A DNA stretch of 64,000 nucleotides from Marinomonas lutimaris (GTDB taxonomy: Bacteria; Pseudomonadota; Gammaproteobacteria; Pseudomonadales; Marinomonadaceae), in contig NZ_JAHLLW010000001.1 in assembly GCF_019426345.1 (NCBI RefSeq), forward strand, positions 558,001 through 622,000, given 5' to 3'. The position numbers and the translations under genes were made by a program. Positions 18,166-26,922 of the stretch are shown here, piece by piece. How positions within the stretch are numbered: position 1 is the stretch's first letter; every line of letters begins with the position of its first letter. The notes beneath the pieces were generated by a model. The model was not told the origin of the DNA and searched no databases. It saw nothing but the letters and a program-made list of their open reading frames with translations.

Positions 18166-19020
18166 ATGAAATTAGTTCGCTTTGGGCCACTAGGGAAAGA
18201 AAAGCCAGGTTTACTTGATGACAATGGTCGAGTCCGTGATTTGTCGTCAGTCATTCCAGATCTATCTGATGAACATCTAAGCTTAGCAAGCATGAAAAAG
18301 TTAAACGCCTTAGATATTAATAGCTTGCCTTTGGTCGCTGGCGTACCGCAAGAAGATCTGCGTCTTGGAGCTTGTGTGGCCAATGTGGGTAAATTTATTT
18401 GTATCGGCTTGAATTATGCCGATCATGCTGCCGAATCTGGCATGCCAGTCCCTGCTGAGCCTGTTATTTTCAATAAATGGACGTCGGCGATTGTTGGGCC
18501 AAATGATGATGTGAAAATACCAAAAGGCTCTGAAAAAACAGATTGGGAGGTCGAATTAGGTATCGTTATTGGCGAAGGTGGCAGCGATATTTCTGAAGCT
18601 GACGCAATGAAGCACGTAGCGGGATTCTGTGTAATTAATGATGTTTCTGAGCGTGCTTTCCAGCTTGAGGGAACAGGCACTTGGGACAAAGGGAAAGGCT
18701 GCGACACCTTTGGTCCAACGGGACCTTGGTTAGTAACCCCAGATGAAGTCGGTGACTTCAATGATCTTGGAATCTGGTTAGAAATCGATGGTAAACGTTA
18801 CCAAAATGGCTCGACATCAACCATGGTATTTAAAGTGCCTCATCTGATTGCTTATTGCAGCCGATATATGAGCTTGCAACCGGGCGATATTATTTCAACT
18901 GGTACGCCACCGGGTGTAGGTTTGGGTTTCAATCCGCCAATTTATCTAAAAGGTGGTGAAGAAATGAAGCTTGGCATTGATAAGCTCGGTGTGCAATGTC
19001 AACGAGTGGTTAAAGCTTAA
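18166..19020 (+). CDS. Fumarylacetoacetate hydrolase family protein, probable 2,4-diketo-3-deoxy-L-fuconate hydrolase
   Basis: A 284-residue FAH-fold enzyme. H87 lies in LNYADHAAE, and metal ligands include E128/E130 (DWEVELG) and D159 (INDVSERAFQ), with the GDIISTGTPPGVG signature. Members cleave 2,4-diketo acids or act as hydratases or decarboxylases. Following the SDR in the pathway, it would split the diketo-deoxy acid into pyruvate and lactate. The assignment to L-fuconate is inferred from the neighbours. Confidence 0.87.
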   Translation: MKLVRFGPLGKEKPGLLDDNGRVRDLSSVIPDLSDEHLSLASMKKLNALDINSLPLVAGVPQEDLRLGACVANVGKFICIGLNYADHAAESGMPVPAEPVIFNKWTSAIVGPNDDVKIPKGSEKTDWEVELGIVIGEGGSDISEADAMKHVAGFCVINDVSERAFQLEGTGTWDKGKGCDTFGPTGPWLVTPDEVGDFNDLGIWLEIDGKRYQNGSTSTMVFKVPHLIAYCSRYMSLQPGDIISTGTPPGVGLGFNPPIYLKGGEEMKLGIDKLGVQCQRVVKA

Positions 19021-19034
19021 CTTAATCAAAATCC

Positions 19035-19125
19035 GACTAATGATTGCAGCACCGCCTGAACGGACATCCCTGCCCGCGACAGGCGTAGCGCCCATCCATG
19101 GGCTTAATGCTTGCAATCATTAGTC
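19035..19125. repeat. 91-bp element bounded by 14-bp inverted repeats
   Basis: GACTAATGATTGCA (19035-19048) and its exact complement (19112-19125) enclose 63 G+C-rich bases that themselves contain CGCCTG...CAGGCG. It lies between the FAH and AKR genes, is non-coding, and could be an interspersed palindromic repeat or a large RNA hairpin. Confidence 0.6.
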
Positions 19126-19269
19126 TCCTTTTTGAGTTTTTAGCTCTTAAGTTGGTGACATTGAAGCGTAATGTGCCGCGAACAAATATCTATTGGCTAT
19201 TCAGCCCCTTAACGCCGTTAAGCACCTTTATATTTTAAGTACAAAGGGCTGTGAATAAGTGAGCAAGCA

Positions 19270-20259
19270 ATGAAAACAAGAATAATAAATAGCAGTGGTT
19301 CCTCGATTACAGAAATAGGATTTGGTTGTGCTGGCGCGGGTAATTTATTTCGTCCGGTGTCTTACGAGAATATCTGTGGTGCCGTTCTTAAAGCGAGTGA
19401 GTTAGGTGTTCAGTACTTTGATACCGCTCCTCATTATGGTGCCGGCCTCTCAGAGCGTCGTTTAGGCTTGGCTCTTGGCGAAACGCCACACCAAGATATT
19501 TTCCTATCCACAAAAGTGGGAAGATTGCTGCATCCAGACTGCAAAGTAGATCAAAAAGAAGCCGACGGTTTTGTTAGCGCCAGTCCCTTTGATCGAGAAT
19601 ACAATTATAGCTACGATGGCGTTATGCGTTCTTTCGAAGATTCTCTGCAGCGCCTTGGCGTGAGTCATATTGATATGCTGTTGATGCATGATATTGGCGA
19701 ATTGACTCACAAAGAACAGCACGCAATGTATTTTCAACAAGCCATTGATGGTGGTTTTAAAGCCATGATGGAATTACGCGAGCAAGGTCTAGTGCGCAAT
19801 ATTGGTTTAGGTGTGAACGAATGGCAAATATGTGATCAAGCGATGAACCACGCCCAGTTTGATTGCTTCATGGTCGCCAACTGCTTCACTTTACTAAACA
19901 ACGATATTACGCATACTTTTACCAACAAATGTAGCGAAAATAATATCTCTCTTATTGCCGCCGCGCCGTTTAATTCTGGCATTCTAGCCAAAGGCTCTAA
20001 AGACTTAGGCCATTACTTTTATGGCGATGCTCCTAAAGATATTGTAAACAAAGTCATCGCTATAGAGTCTATCTGCGAGCAGTATAATGTCTCGTTACAG
20101 GCTGCTGCGATTCAATACGCATTGCGATACGATTGCGTTAAGTCGGTGTTAATTGGCATGACCAGTGAAGAGCGTGTTGAGCAAAATATTGCTTGGTACG
20201 AAGAATCCATCCCGGAGGAGTTTTGGCAGGCATTATCTCCAGTTATCTACTCGTTATAA
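19270..20259 (+). CDS. Aldo/keto reductase, probable L-fucose (6-deoxy-sugar) dehydrogenase
   Basis: A 329-residue AKR barrel with the catalytic tetrad D51, Y56, K82 and H140 (FDTAPHYG, STKVG, LLMHD). It resembles the D-threo-aldose/L-galactose 1-dehydrogenase branch, which oxidises the C1 hydroxyl of L-fucose-type sugars to the lactone. It would supply the first oxidation step, upstream of FucU and the lactonase. It stands 249 bases from the FAH gene behind the palindromic element, so it may have its own promoter. Confidence 0.85.
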   Translation: MKTRIINSSGSSITEIGFGCAGAGNLFRPVSYENICGAVLKASELGVQYFDTAPHYGAGLSERRLGLALGETPHQDIFLSTKVGRLLHPDCKVDQKEADGFVSASPFDREYNYSYDGVMRSFEDSLQRLGVSHIDMLLMHDIGELTHKEQHAMYFQQAIDGGFKAMMELREQGLVRNIGLGVNEWQICDQAMNHAQFDCFMVANCFTLLNNDITHTFTNKCSENNISLIAAAPFNSGILAKGSKDLGHYFYGDAPKDIVNKVIAIESICEQYNVSLQAAAIQYALRYDCVKSVLIGMTSEERVEQNIAWYEESIPEEFWQALSPVIYSL

Positions 20260-20283
20260 CGTCCTTCATCCTGTTTTAGGACG
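20260..20283. promoter_or_regulatory. 24-bp inverted-repeat motif, copy 1 (upstream of hydrolase gene)
   Basis: CGTCCT...AGGACG ends with a 12-base centre. A closely similar copy lies at 22467-22490. The site is 63 bases upstream of the hydrolase ATG, and the two are candidate operators of the AraC-type regulator encoded next door. Confidence 0.45.
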
Positions 20284-20346
20284 CTTTACTCGCATTTTCC
20301 TTTCATTGTGACTTCTTTTAAAAGCACTTTGAAAGGAAATATCTCC

Positions 20347-21363
20347 ATGAAACGATTTGCGTGTTTTGTTTTATTGGTCATCAGTTGGGCGGCGAATGCT
20401 TCTGCGTATTCGGTGGGTTTTGATCAGGTTCAGTTGTATACCGATAGCGATAGACCGTTAAAAGCCAGTGTTTGGTATCCATCACAGACGACCTTTCCCA
20501 CTGAAAAAATTGCGGAAAACGCGGCGTTTTTGGGAACCGATGTGGTACGAGTTGGAACGCCAATGCTGGGGGAATTTCCTCTGGTAGTGATTTCTCATGG
20601 TTATCGTGGCAACTGGCGTAATGAAAATTGGCTGGCAACGCGACTCGTGCAAGATGGCTATATTGTGGCCGCATTGGATCACCCAGGAACTACCACGTTT
20701 GATCATTCCTCGCAAGCAGCGGCTCAGTGGTGGCAGCGCGCGGGCGATTTATCCCGTTTGTTGGATTGGTTGTTAAACGAGTCTTATCTATTGCCAAATA
20801 TTGATGCTAATAACGTTACCGCAATCGGTCACTCATTGGGTGGCTGGACGGTGATGTTGCTAGCGGGCGCGCAATTTGATCGTGATCAGTTAAAGCAAGA
20901 ATGCAGCCTGAAAGCGAGCCCTCGGGTGTGTGGTTTGATGGCAGAGCTTGGTTTGGATCAACCACAAATCGGCGAACCGAATGACAGTTTACAAGATGAG
21001 CGAATCAAGCGAGTGGTTTCATTGGATTTAGGTTTAGCGCGCAGTTTGTCACGCCAGAGTTTACGGGCTTTAACCTCACCGACCTTAATTCTCGCAGCCG
21101 ATGTCGATATTGGTGATTTACCTCAAGCAGAAGAATCCGGCTTTCTCGCCCAATATATCCCCAAAAATAATCGTCAATACATTGTCTACCCAGACGCCGC
21201 GCATTTTAGCTTTATGCAGCTTTGTAAGCCCGGTGCCATTGAGATGATAGAAGAGGAAGAGCCTGGTGATGGCATTGTTTGCAAAGACGGTAATGAACGA
21301 TCTCGGGATGAGCTTCATCAGGTGATTTATCAAGACATCATGCACTTTCTCAAAAAGTCTTAA
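20347..21363 (+). CDS. Secreted alpha/beta hydrolase (dienelactone-hydrolase-like)
   Basis: A 338-residue protein with a signal peptide (MKRFACFVLLVISWAANASA) and an alpha/beta-hydrolase fold: VVISHGYRG oxyanion region, nucleophile S163 in GHSLGGW, and a late histidine in PDAAHFSF. It is probably exported to the periplasm and hydrolyses an ester or lactone; the substrate is unknown. The ATG at 20347 gives the signal peptide and is preferred over an upstream in-frame start. Its end overlaps the convergent AraC gene by 4 bases, and both genes carry the same 24-bp motif upstream. Confidence 0.8.
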   Translation: MKRFACFVLLVISWAANASAYSVGFDQVQLYTDSDRPLKASVWYPSQTTFPTEKIAENAAFLGTDVVRVGTPMLGEFPLVVISHGYRGNWRNENWLATRLVQDGYIVAALDHPGTTTFDHSSQAAAQWWQRAGDLSRLLDWLLNESYLLPNIDANNVTAIGHSLGGWTVMLLAGAQFDRDQLKQECSLKASPRVCGLMAELGLDQPQIGEPNDSLQDERIKRVVSLDLGLARSLSRQSLRALTSPTLILAADVDIGDLPQAEESGFLAQYIPKNNRQYIVYPDAAHFSFMQLCKPGAIEMIEEEEPGDGIVCKDGNERSRDELHQVIYQDIMHFLKKS

Positions 21364-22409
21364 CTCTTCATGTTAGCACGACGAAAGGCGCTTGGTGTTT
21401 GTTGCGTCACCCGAGAAAACTCTCGATGGAAGTTAGATTTCGTCTGAAAGCCAGAGTCCAAGTAGATTTGGGTGATGGCTTTATCGGTTGTCAGTAGCAG
21501 TGTTTTGGCCCGTTCGATTCGATATTCGTTCACCACTTGAGAAATGTTGCGGCCGTAAACTTGGTTAATGGCAGCGGAGATCTGACGCGCTGGAATACAG
21601 GCTTTTCTGGCGAGTCTGTCGAGCGTTAGGTCTGGATCGAGAAACACTTCCTTGGTGCTAAGCAGCACGTCTATTTTATGCACTATGTCTTTCACCTCAT
21701 CGTCGGTTAACGGGTGCTGAGGCTTGTCTTTTGGTTCTTCTATAAGGGCTGTTTGTTTATCCTTGCTTGTCGAGTCATGGATATTGGGGGCCATGCTTAA
21801 GCTCATCATAATGACGGCAACTGACAGCATTGGCAGTAATATCGCATGGCCAATAGCGAGAATAATCAGTGCATGCTCGCCAGCAAAAAAAGAAAAATCG
21901 ACGGCTAAAGCACCATCAATCATGGCAGACATTAAGAGAATAGCGCCGGCGATTCGTTCGGCTTTTAAGGCGTTATCTATGTCGGACAAGCGTACTTGTT
22001 CAGGTAGGTTTGATGTTTTAAACGAGGCTCGAATCAATGCAATGCCATAGCCCATATAAAGCAGCGTTAACATTGGGTCCAAAGGTGGTCGCCAGAATGG
22101 ATAGCTGAAAGACGCCAAGGTAACAAAAATAGGCGGTAAAAAATGCCAAACTTTAAACTTATGGCGCTTATGAGCGCTTGAAAAACAGTACCAAGCGGTA
22201 ACGGGAATACAAGAGGCTAGGATAGGTTGGATCAGACGAAATAGTGAATAATCAAAACTCCAACGCAAACCAACGACGGTCGTTGTTAGTGCACACAAAG
22301 CAATAAAAACAAACGCTGATGGTGTGGTTTCTTCGCGACGAAAAAACAAGACGCCAGCCAAGATAGCTAACAGCAAGGCAACCACAAAAGGTAAGGGAAT
22401 AGCGATCAT
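21360..22409 (-). CDS. AraC family regulator with N-terminal membrane domain
   Basis: A 349-residue protein. About six or seven hydrophobic helices occupy residues ~1-225, and a C-terminal AraC/XylS double HTH follows (LDRLARKACIPARQISAAIN, then ITQIYLDSGFQTKSNFHREF). This type of membrane-tethered regulator senses an envelope signal and binds DNA directly. The ATG at 22409 has a GGAG box 7 bases upstream. The shared motif before this gene and before the hydrolase gene suggests autoregulation and control of the hydrolase. Confidence 0.87.
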   Translation of the reverse strand: MIAIPLPFVVALLLAILAGVLFFRREETTPSAFVFIALCALTTTVVGLRWSFDYSLFRLIQPILASCIPVTAWYCFSSAHKRHKFKVWHFLPPIFVTLASFSYPFWRPPLDPMLTLLYMGYGIALIRASFKTSNLPEQVRLSDIDNALKAERIAGAILLMSAMIDGALAVDFSFFAGEHALIILAIGHAILLPMLSVAVIMMSLSMAPNIHDSTSKDKQTALIEEPKDKPQHPLTDDEVKDIVHKIDVLLSTKEVFLDPDLTLDRLARKACIPARQISAAINQVYGRNISQVVNEYRIERAKTLLLTTDKAITQIYLDSGFQTKSNFHREFSRVTQQTPSAFRRANMKS

Positions 22410-22466
22410 TTTGGCTCCATCTTTTATCACTCAGATCTTTATTATGTCCTAGATCCTTATTAAGCA

Positions 22467-22490
22467 CGTCCTTAAACCTGATTTAGGACG
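22467..22490. promoter_or_regulatory. 24-bp inverted-repeat motif, copy 2 (between AraC and DUF805 genes)
   Basis: The CGTCCT...AGGACG ends and most of the centre are identical to the copy at 20260-20283. It lies 57 bases upstream of the AraC start and 68 bases upstream of the DUF805 gene. Confidence 0.45.
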
Positions 22491-22558
22491 CGAATCTTTC
22501 TTTCGCAACGTACTTTTAAGCCTTCAATAACTCTTTGGGTTAATCAAAGGAGAAAAGT

Positions 22559-22912
22559 ATGGACTGGTATTTTGATGCGTGGAAGCGTTATGCGCAATTT
22601 TCTGGACGAGCATCGCTAAAAGCATTTTGGCTGTTCTTCTTGGTGAACTGTTTGATCTCGGTTGTGTTTGTTGTGTTGGAAATAGTCTTTCAATCGACAT
22701 GGAAAATAGAGGCGCTTTATAGCTTGTTAGTTTTTTTACCCATGCTGTCTTTGACTGTGCGTAGATTACATGACACCAACCGTTCCGCTTGGTGGTTGCT
22801 GGTGGTTTTGGTGCCCGCGATAGGCATGCTTGTTTTGCTGATGTTATTGGCCTTACCAAGTGAACCTGACAGCGATTTTGGACATTATCCACAAAATAAC
22901 GCCATGCTATAA
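22559..22912 (+). CDS. DUF805 family membrane protein
   Basis: A 117-residue protein with the DUF805 pattern: FDAWKRYAQFSGRASLKAFW at the N-terminus, three hydrophobic helices, and RRLHDTNRSAWW in the middle. It is an inner-membrane protein of unknown function. A lipoprotein gene starts 13 bases after its stop, so the two probably form an operon. Confidence 0.87.
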   Translation: MDWYFDAWKRYAQFSGRASLKAFWLFFLVNCLISVVFVVLEIVFQSTWKIEALYSLLVFLPMLSLTVRRLHDTNRSAWWLLVVLVPAIGMLVLLMLLALPSEPDSDFGHYPQNNAML

Positions 22913-22925
22913 ACAGGAGCCAAAC

Positions 22926-23501
22926 ATGAAAGATGTTAATAACTTACCCCACTTATCCACCATGTTATGCTCAGTTTTGCTACTTTTGTCCGTTTCTGCT
23001 TGCAGCAGTGAAGCAAAAAACGCGGATCAGATTAACTTAGCATTTTCAGATGACGTAAAAGCGGTGGTCTACATCGAGTCGCCAAAAGTTGGGACTTTAT
23101 TGCAGCTGCGAGGTATCGCAGGAAAAGGTGTGCTTATCGCCAAAAAAGACAAGCGACAAGAAGACCAAGCGGCCTGCGTTTCTTCACCTATTCGGTTCGC
23201 TGCGGGTGATTTCAGTGGTGACAGCATTGGGATTCAGTCAGCAGAGCCCATTCGACTGCTTATCTACTCCGATAAGGTCGCAGAAAAATTGGTGGAAGGA
23301 GATGAAGTCGTCAGCGAACATTATGTTATTACCGATCAAAACAATGCCGGACTTGGCGACATCAAAATTGAATCTGGTTTAACGCTCAGTTATGGCTTTG
23401 TTCTTAACCCCGGCGAATGGTCTTGGTCGTCGATATTTGGCTTGGATCACCACGATGTGAATTGTAGTCTCAATAGCAATGCGTTAAATCGCCCAACTTG
23501 A
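22926..23501 (+). CDS. Putative lipoprotein, unknown function
   Basis: A 191-residue protein whose N-terminus ends in a lipobox (LLLSVSACSS), so it is probably lipidated. I do not recognise the mature domain; it is beta-rich and has two cysteines. The ATG at 22926 with its CAGGAG box is preferred over the longer frame overlapping DUF805. Its 3' end overlaps the convergent LysR gene by 18 bases. Confidence 0.65.
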   Translation: MKDVNNLPHLSTMLCSVLLLLSVSACSSEAKNADQINLAFSDDVKAVVYIESPKVGTLLQLRGIAGKGVLIAKKDKRQEDQAACVSSPIRFAAGDFSGDSIGIQSAEPIRLLIYSDKVAEKLVEGDEVVSEHYVITDQNNAGLGDIKIESGLTLSYGFVLNPGEWSWSSIFGLDHHDVNCSLNSNALNRPT

Positions 23502-24335
23502 GACGTTTTTCATACTGTCTAGCAGTATCTTTTTTGCCTGTTCGAAGCCGTCAGGCAACGTATTGTTTTTGAGAGATACAAGGTAAATGGGATAAGTAAA
23601 TTCTGCCGCGCCTTTTACCTTGTGCAACCGTCCTTCTTGCAAATATCGATCAACCACTCGTGTGCGGAAATAACCGTTTCCACCTTTTGCTAACATGTAT
23701 TTGAGCGCCATAGGTCCAAGGGAAAATTGCATCGCTGCTCGGCGGTTAAAAGGGACACAACGATCAAACTGCAGGGTAAACTCTTCCCCCCATTCAATGA
23801 ATAAATCTGGCGTTTTTCGCTGTTTGGAGACGACGTGAATGAGCTTTTCCTCAATGATCTGTTCGACGATTAAACCGGGTAAATAGCGTGGACTATGGAC
23901 AATAATGGCATCTACTTCTTGTTTCTGGAGGGATTGATACAAACTGTCGGTTGTCGTCACTTGGCTGTTGATGACTAAATGAGGCATGTCGTCACTCATC
24001 GCCAGTAGCCAGTCGATGAGAATCGGGTTCCACAGGCTAATTTCGCCACCAATACTCAAAGTCTGCTGAGCCTGATAATCTGAAATGTCGCAAAGCTGCT
24101 TTGCCTGATCCCAAGCTTCCAGCATATTTTTCGCCGGGGACACAAAGGCTTCACCACTTTTGGTCAGCTTAGCGCCGGCTCTATTTCGCACAAATAATCG
24201 ACAATTTAACGCTGATTCTAGTGCTTGTACACGGGCGGTCACTGTGGTTTGAGTAACATGAAGGCGTTCTGCTGCACGGGCAAAGGTGCCAGCATGAATA
24301 ATTTCGAGAAAGGTTCTGGCTTGTTCAATATCCAT
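23484..24335 (-). CDS. LysR family transcriptional regulator
   Basis: A 283-residue LysR protein with the N-terminal winged helix MDIEQARTFLEIIHAGTFARAAERLHVTQTTVTARVQALE and a type-2 periplasmic-binding effector domain. The start at 24335 gives the canonical LysR beginning. An exceptionally clean 27-bp inverted repeat lies just upstream, and the HPP-family gene is divergent, so it probably regulates that gene and itself. Confidence 0.9.
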   Translation of the reverse strand: MDIEQARTFLEIIHAGTFARAAERLHVTQTTVTARVQALESALNCRLFVRNRAGAKLTKSGEAFVSPAKNMLEAWDQAKQLCDISDYQAQQTLSIGGEISLWNPILIDWLLAMSDDMPHLVINSQVTTTDSLYQSLQKQEVDAIIVHSPRYLPGLIVEQIIEEKLIHVVSKQRKTPDLFIEWGEEFTLQFDRCVPFNRRAAMQFSLGPMALKYMLAKGGNGYFRTRVVDRYLQEGRLHKVKGAAEFTYPIYLVSLKNNTLPDGFEQAKKILLDSMKNVSSWAI

Positions 24336-24341
24336 TTCAAT

Positions 24342-24368
24342 TTTAAATGCAATTATATTGCATTTAAA
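24342..24368. promoter_or_regulatory. 27-bp inverted repeat, probable LysR operator
   Basis: Perfect 11-bp arms TTTAAATGCAA and TTGCATTTAAA with a 5-base spacer lie 7 bases upstream of the LysR start. The symmetry and T/A-rich ends fit a LysR-type box. Confidence 0.6.
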
Positions 24369-24495
24369 CCTCATTTAAATTCGTTATACATGAGGCTATT
24401 TTAATCACTAAAATGGCGCCGTTACTAGGAAATCACTACAGATTGCTTTAGTTGTTTGAAATCGTTATTTACTTTTGTAAGGCCTTATTGAATAA

Positions 24496-25218
24496 ATGTT
24501 CCTCTCATTTTGTCGTAATATTGCTCTATTTATTGGTATTGAAACCAATAAAACCTCCCACTTTGAACGCTTTTTATCAGGTATGACGGCTTGTCTCGCA
24601 TTAGTTAGTGTTTACTCTGTATCAAGTTTGTTTTTATCTCTACCGGATTCATTATTGGTGGTCGCTTCTATTGGGGCCAGTGCCGTTTTGTTGTTCGCCA
24701 TTCCTCATGGTGCCTTGTCTCAGCCGTGGCCCTTTGTTACTGGTCATCTAATATCAGCGCTGATTGGTATTGGCTTTTATCAGGCGTTCGGAGCGTCTTT
24801 TGTGACTGGAGCGGCCGCTGTGGGCGTGTCGATTATCGGCATGCATTACCTTCGTTGCTTGCATCCACCTGGTGGGTCGACCGCGTTATCGTGTGTGATT
24901 GGTGGAAGCAGTATACATGCAATGGGGTTTGAATTTTTACTGTATCCATTATTGATCAATTTATTAGCGATGCTTGTGTTCGCTTTCATCATCAATAATG
25001 CTTTTCACTGGCGGCGTTATCCTGCTTCTTTAAATATTTCATTCCATCAAGAAGCCCATGAACAGCACTTGCTTGAAATGGACGATCTTTATCATGTGCT
25101 AGAGCAGGAGGATATTTTTATCGACGTTAGTGCTGAAGAGCTTATGCACATCTACAACGCCGCAAGAGAGCACGCGAAAGAGCGCCATAAAAGACTTGTA
25201 TCTACATTGCCGAAGTAG
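24496..25218 (+). CDS. HPP family membrane protein
   Basis: A 240-residue protein with four to five hydrophobic helices and the defining HPP motif in CLHPPGGSTAL (about residues 120-130), then a soluble C-terminal tail of ~60 residues. HPP proteins of cyanobacteria and chloroplasts transport nitrite; bacterial roles are mostly unknown. It is divergent from the LysR gene, with the 27-bp palindrome between them. Confidence 0.85.
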   Translation: MFLSFCRNIALFIGIETNKTSHFERFLSGMTACLALVSVYSVSSLFLSLPDSLLVVASIGASAVLLFAIPHGALSQPWPFVTGHLISALIGIGFYQAFGASFVTGAAAVGVSIIGMHYLRCLHPPGGSTALSCVIGGSSIHAMGFEFLLYPLLINLLAMLVFAFIINNAFHWRRYPASLNISFHQEAHEQHLLEMDDLYHVLEQEDIFIDVSAEELMHIYNAAREHAKERHKRLVSTLPK

Positions 25219-25259
25219 GATCTTAGTGTGAAGACGCTATTTAATGAAAAAGGAATAAC

Positions 25260-25655
25260 ATGTTTTCGCATATTTATTACGGTGTTAGTGACTTTGAGCG
25301 AGCTTATGCTTTTTACAGCAAGCTAATGACTTGTTTAATCATCAAAGAGCGCTTTTATGATCGAGATAAGCCTTGGGCAGGTTGGAACAGTCCTAGTTCA
25401 AACGGCCGGCCGTTATTCGTTATCGGCAAACCTTTTAATGGTAAAGTCCATGATCAAGGCAATGGACAAATGATTGCCTTCAATGCAAAAGACAGAGCCA
25501 CCGTCACGGCAGCTTACAACTTAGCTATTCGAAACGGCGCCACATGCGAAGGTCAGCCCGGATTACGCAGTGAATACCATGAAAGTTACTTTGGTGCTTA
25601 TTTTAGAGACTTAGACGGCAACAAGGTTTGTGTTGTTTGTCATGGGGTTGAGTAA
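25260..25655 (+). CDS. VOC family (glyoxalase-like) protein
   Basis: A 131-residue vicinal-oxygen-chelate protein with the N-terminal MFSHIYYGVSDFERAYAFYSKLM pattern and the C-terminal YFRDLDGNKVCVVCHG pattern. Possible metal ligands include H4 and a late acidic residue. Such small proteins include glyoxalases, dioxygenases and resistance proteins; the activity cannot be assigned. An AAGGAAT box precedes the ATG. Confidence 0.8.
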   Translation: MFSHIYYGVSDFERAYAFYSKLMTCLIIKERFYDRDKPWAGWNSPSSNGRPLFVIGKPFNGKVHDQGNGQMIAFNAKDRATVTAAYNLAIRNGATCEGQPGLRSEYHESYFGAYFRDLDGNKVCVVCHGVE

Positions 25656-25697
25656 CAATATATTTATTCTTGAATCCGATGTTTGAAAAGGAGTTTT

Positions 25698-26177
25698 ATG
25701 ACAGTGTTAATACGCGAAGCCAAACGAGAAGATTCAAATACCATTCTTAAATTTGTTAAAGAACTGGCCGCTTACGAAAAAGCAGAGCATGAAGTCTTGG
25801 CCACTGAGCAGATGATTGAAGACTCTATTTTTTCAGAGCACTCGTCTACCAAAGCGATCATTTGTGAGAAAGATGGCAATCCAATTGGCTTTGCCGTGTA
25901 CTTTTTTAACTATTCCACATGGCTAGGAAAGCATGGTCTATATCTTGAAGACTTGTTTGTGTCACCGTCGGAACGAGGCAGTGGCGCTGGCAAAGCATTA
26001 TTAAAGCATTTGGCAGGAATTGCAGTTGCGAATGACTGTGGCAGGTTTGAATGGAATGTTTTGGATTGGAATAAACCCGCCATCGACTTCTATGAATCAC
26101 TAGGCGCAAAGCCTAAGAGTGAATGGCTAGGTTATCAGTTAACGGGTGAACATCTCACTGCGCTGGCCACTTCTTAA
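25698..26177 (+). CDS. GNAT acetyltransferase, diamine N-acetyltransferase-like
   Basis: A 159-residue GNAT enzyme with the acetyl-CoA motif SPSERGSGAGKALLKHL, preceded by YLEDLFV, and the FEWNVLDWNKPAIDFYESLGA segment typical of the spermidine/thialysine acetyltransferase branch. The ATG at 25698 follows AAAAGGAG and is preferred over an in-frame TTG five codons earlier. The substrate is probably a small amine, by family resemblance only. Confidence 0.85.
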   Translation: MTVLIREAKREDSNTILKFVKELAAYEKAEHEVLATEQMIEDSIFSEHSSTKAIICEKDGNPIGFAVYFFNYSTWLGKHGLYLEDLFVSPSERGSGAGKALLKHLAGIAVANDCGRFEWNVLDWNKPAIDFYESLGAKPKSEWLGYQLTGEHLTALATS

Positions 26178-26227
26178 GCGATAACATATTCATTTAAAAA
26201 GGGAATTGATTGTAAAAGGGAGTTGGT

Positions 26228-26764
26228 TTGAAAAAGACAATAACTGTGATGATTTGCCTTCTGCTTTTTGGTTGCTCTCATGTGCCATTAGGCAGCATGC
26301 TTAGGCTGAGTGCCTTTGATGAAAATAGTTTTTTAAGCTTAAATCCGCATGAACTGAGAAGTCGAATTCAGGTCGATAAACCGGTTGAAATAGATATATC
26401 CAAAACAGCGTTATCATTGAATTTAGAAACATCGAATGGATGGCTGGTTTTTGATTATCCATTGAAGGTTCTCTCTATTAAAAATATTCATAAGGATGAC
26501 AATAGCTGGTTCACATCGGCGACGGAATTTACGGAATATGAGTTTGCTCTATCAGATGAGGCAGTGCATAGCTTTCAAGCTTTACAAGAAAAAATGCAGT
26601 TGGAAAAACCTAAAAGCTACCGTTTGAATATTGATACGGAACTTGAAAAACTACCTGATGATCAAGACGAGATTATGCTATCTATCTTTGTAAGGCTGTC
26701 TGCAGAAAGTGATTACATTACCTTGTTTGATAGAGAATCTTTTGATGTTGAAGAGCATAACTAA
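26228..26764 (+). CDS. Putative lipoprotein, unknown function
   Basis: A 178-residue protein starting at a TTG with a GGGAG box. The N-terminal MKKTITVMICLLLFGCSH carries a lipobox (LLFGC), so it is predicted to be lipidated. The mature part is acidic and beta-rich, with no domain that I recognise. It stands alone between two acetyltransferase genes. Confidence 0.6.
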   Translation: MKKTITVMICLLLFGCSHVPLGSMLRLSAFDENSFLSLNPHELRSRIQVDKPVEIDISKTALSLNLETSNGWLVFDYPLKVLSIKNIHKDDNSWFTSATEFTEYEFALSDEAVHSFQALQEKMQLEKPKSYRLNIDTELEKLPDDQDEIMLSIFVRLSAESDYITLFDRESFDVEEHN

Positions 26765-26922
26765 AGCAAGTGGAAGCCATGTCATTAATTCTGAGTCAGA
26801 GCAGGATCAAAATTAAAGGACAAGCTGCGTAGTTAATAGATTCGTATTAGATATATCAACAGTCACTCAACAGGATTTGGAAAATATTTACCAATACTTC
26901 ATGCCCGGTGGAAGACATCTAG

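Noticed and set aside
22860-22925. Upstream extension of the lipoprotein frame overlapping the DUF805 gene
   Set aside because: The ATG at 22926 has a CAGGAG box and gives a proper lipoprotein signal; the extension does not.
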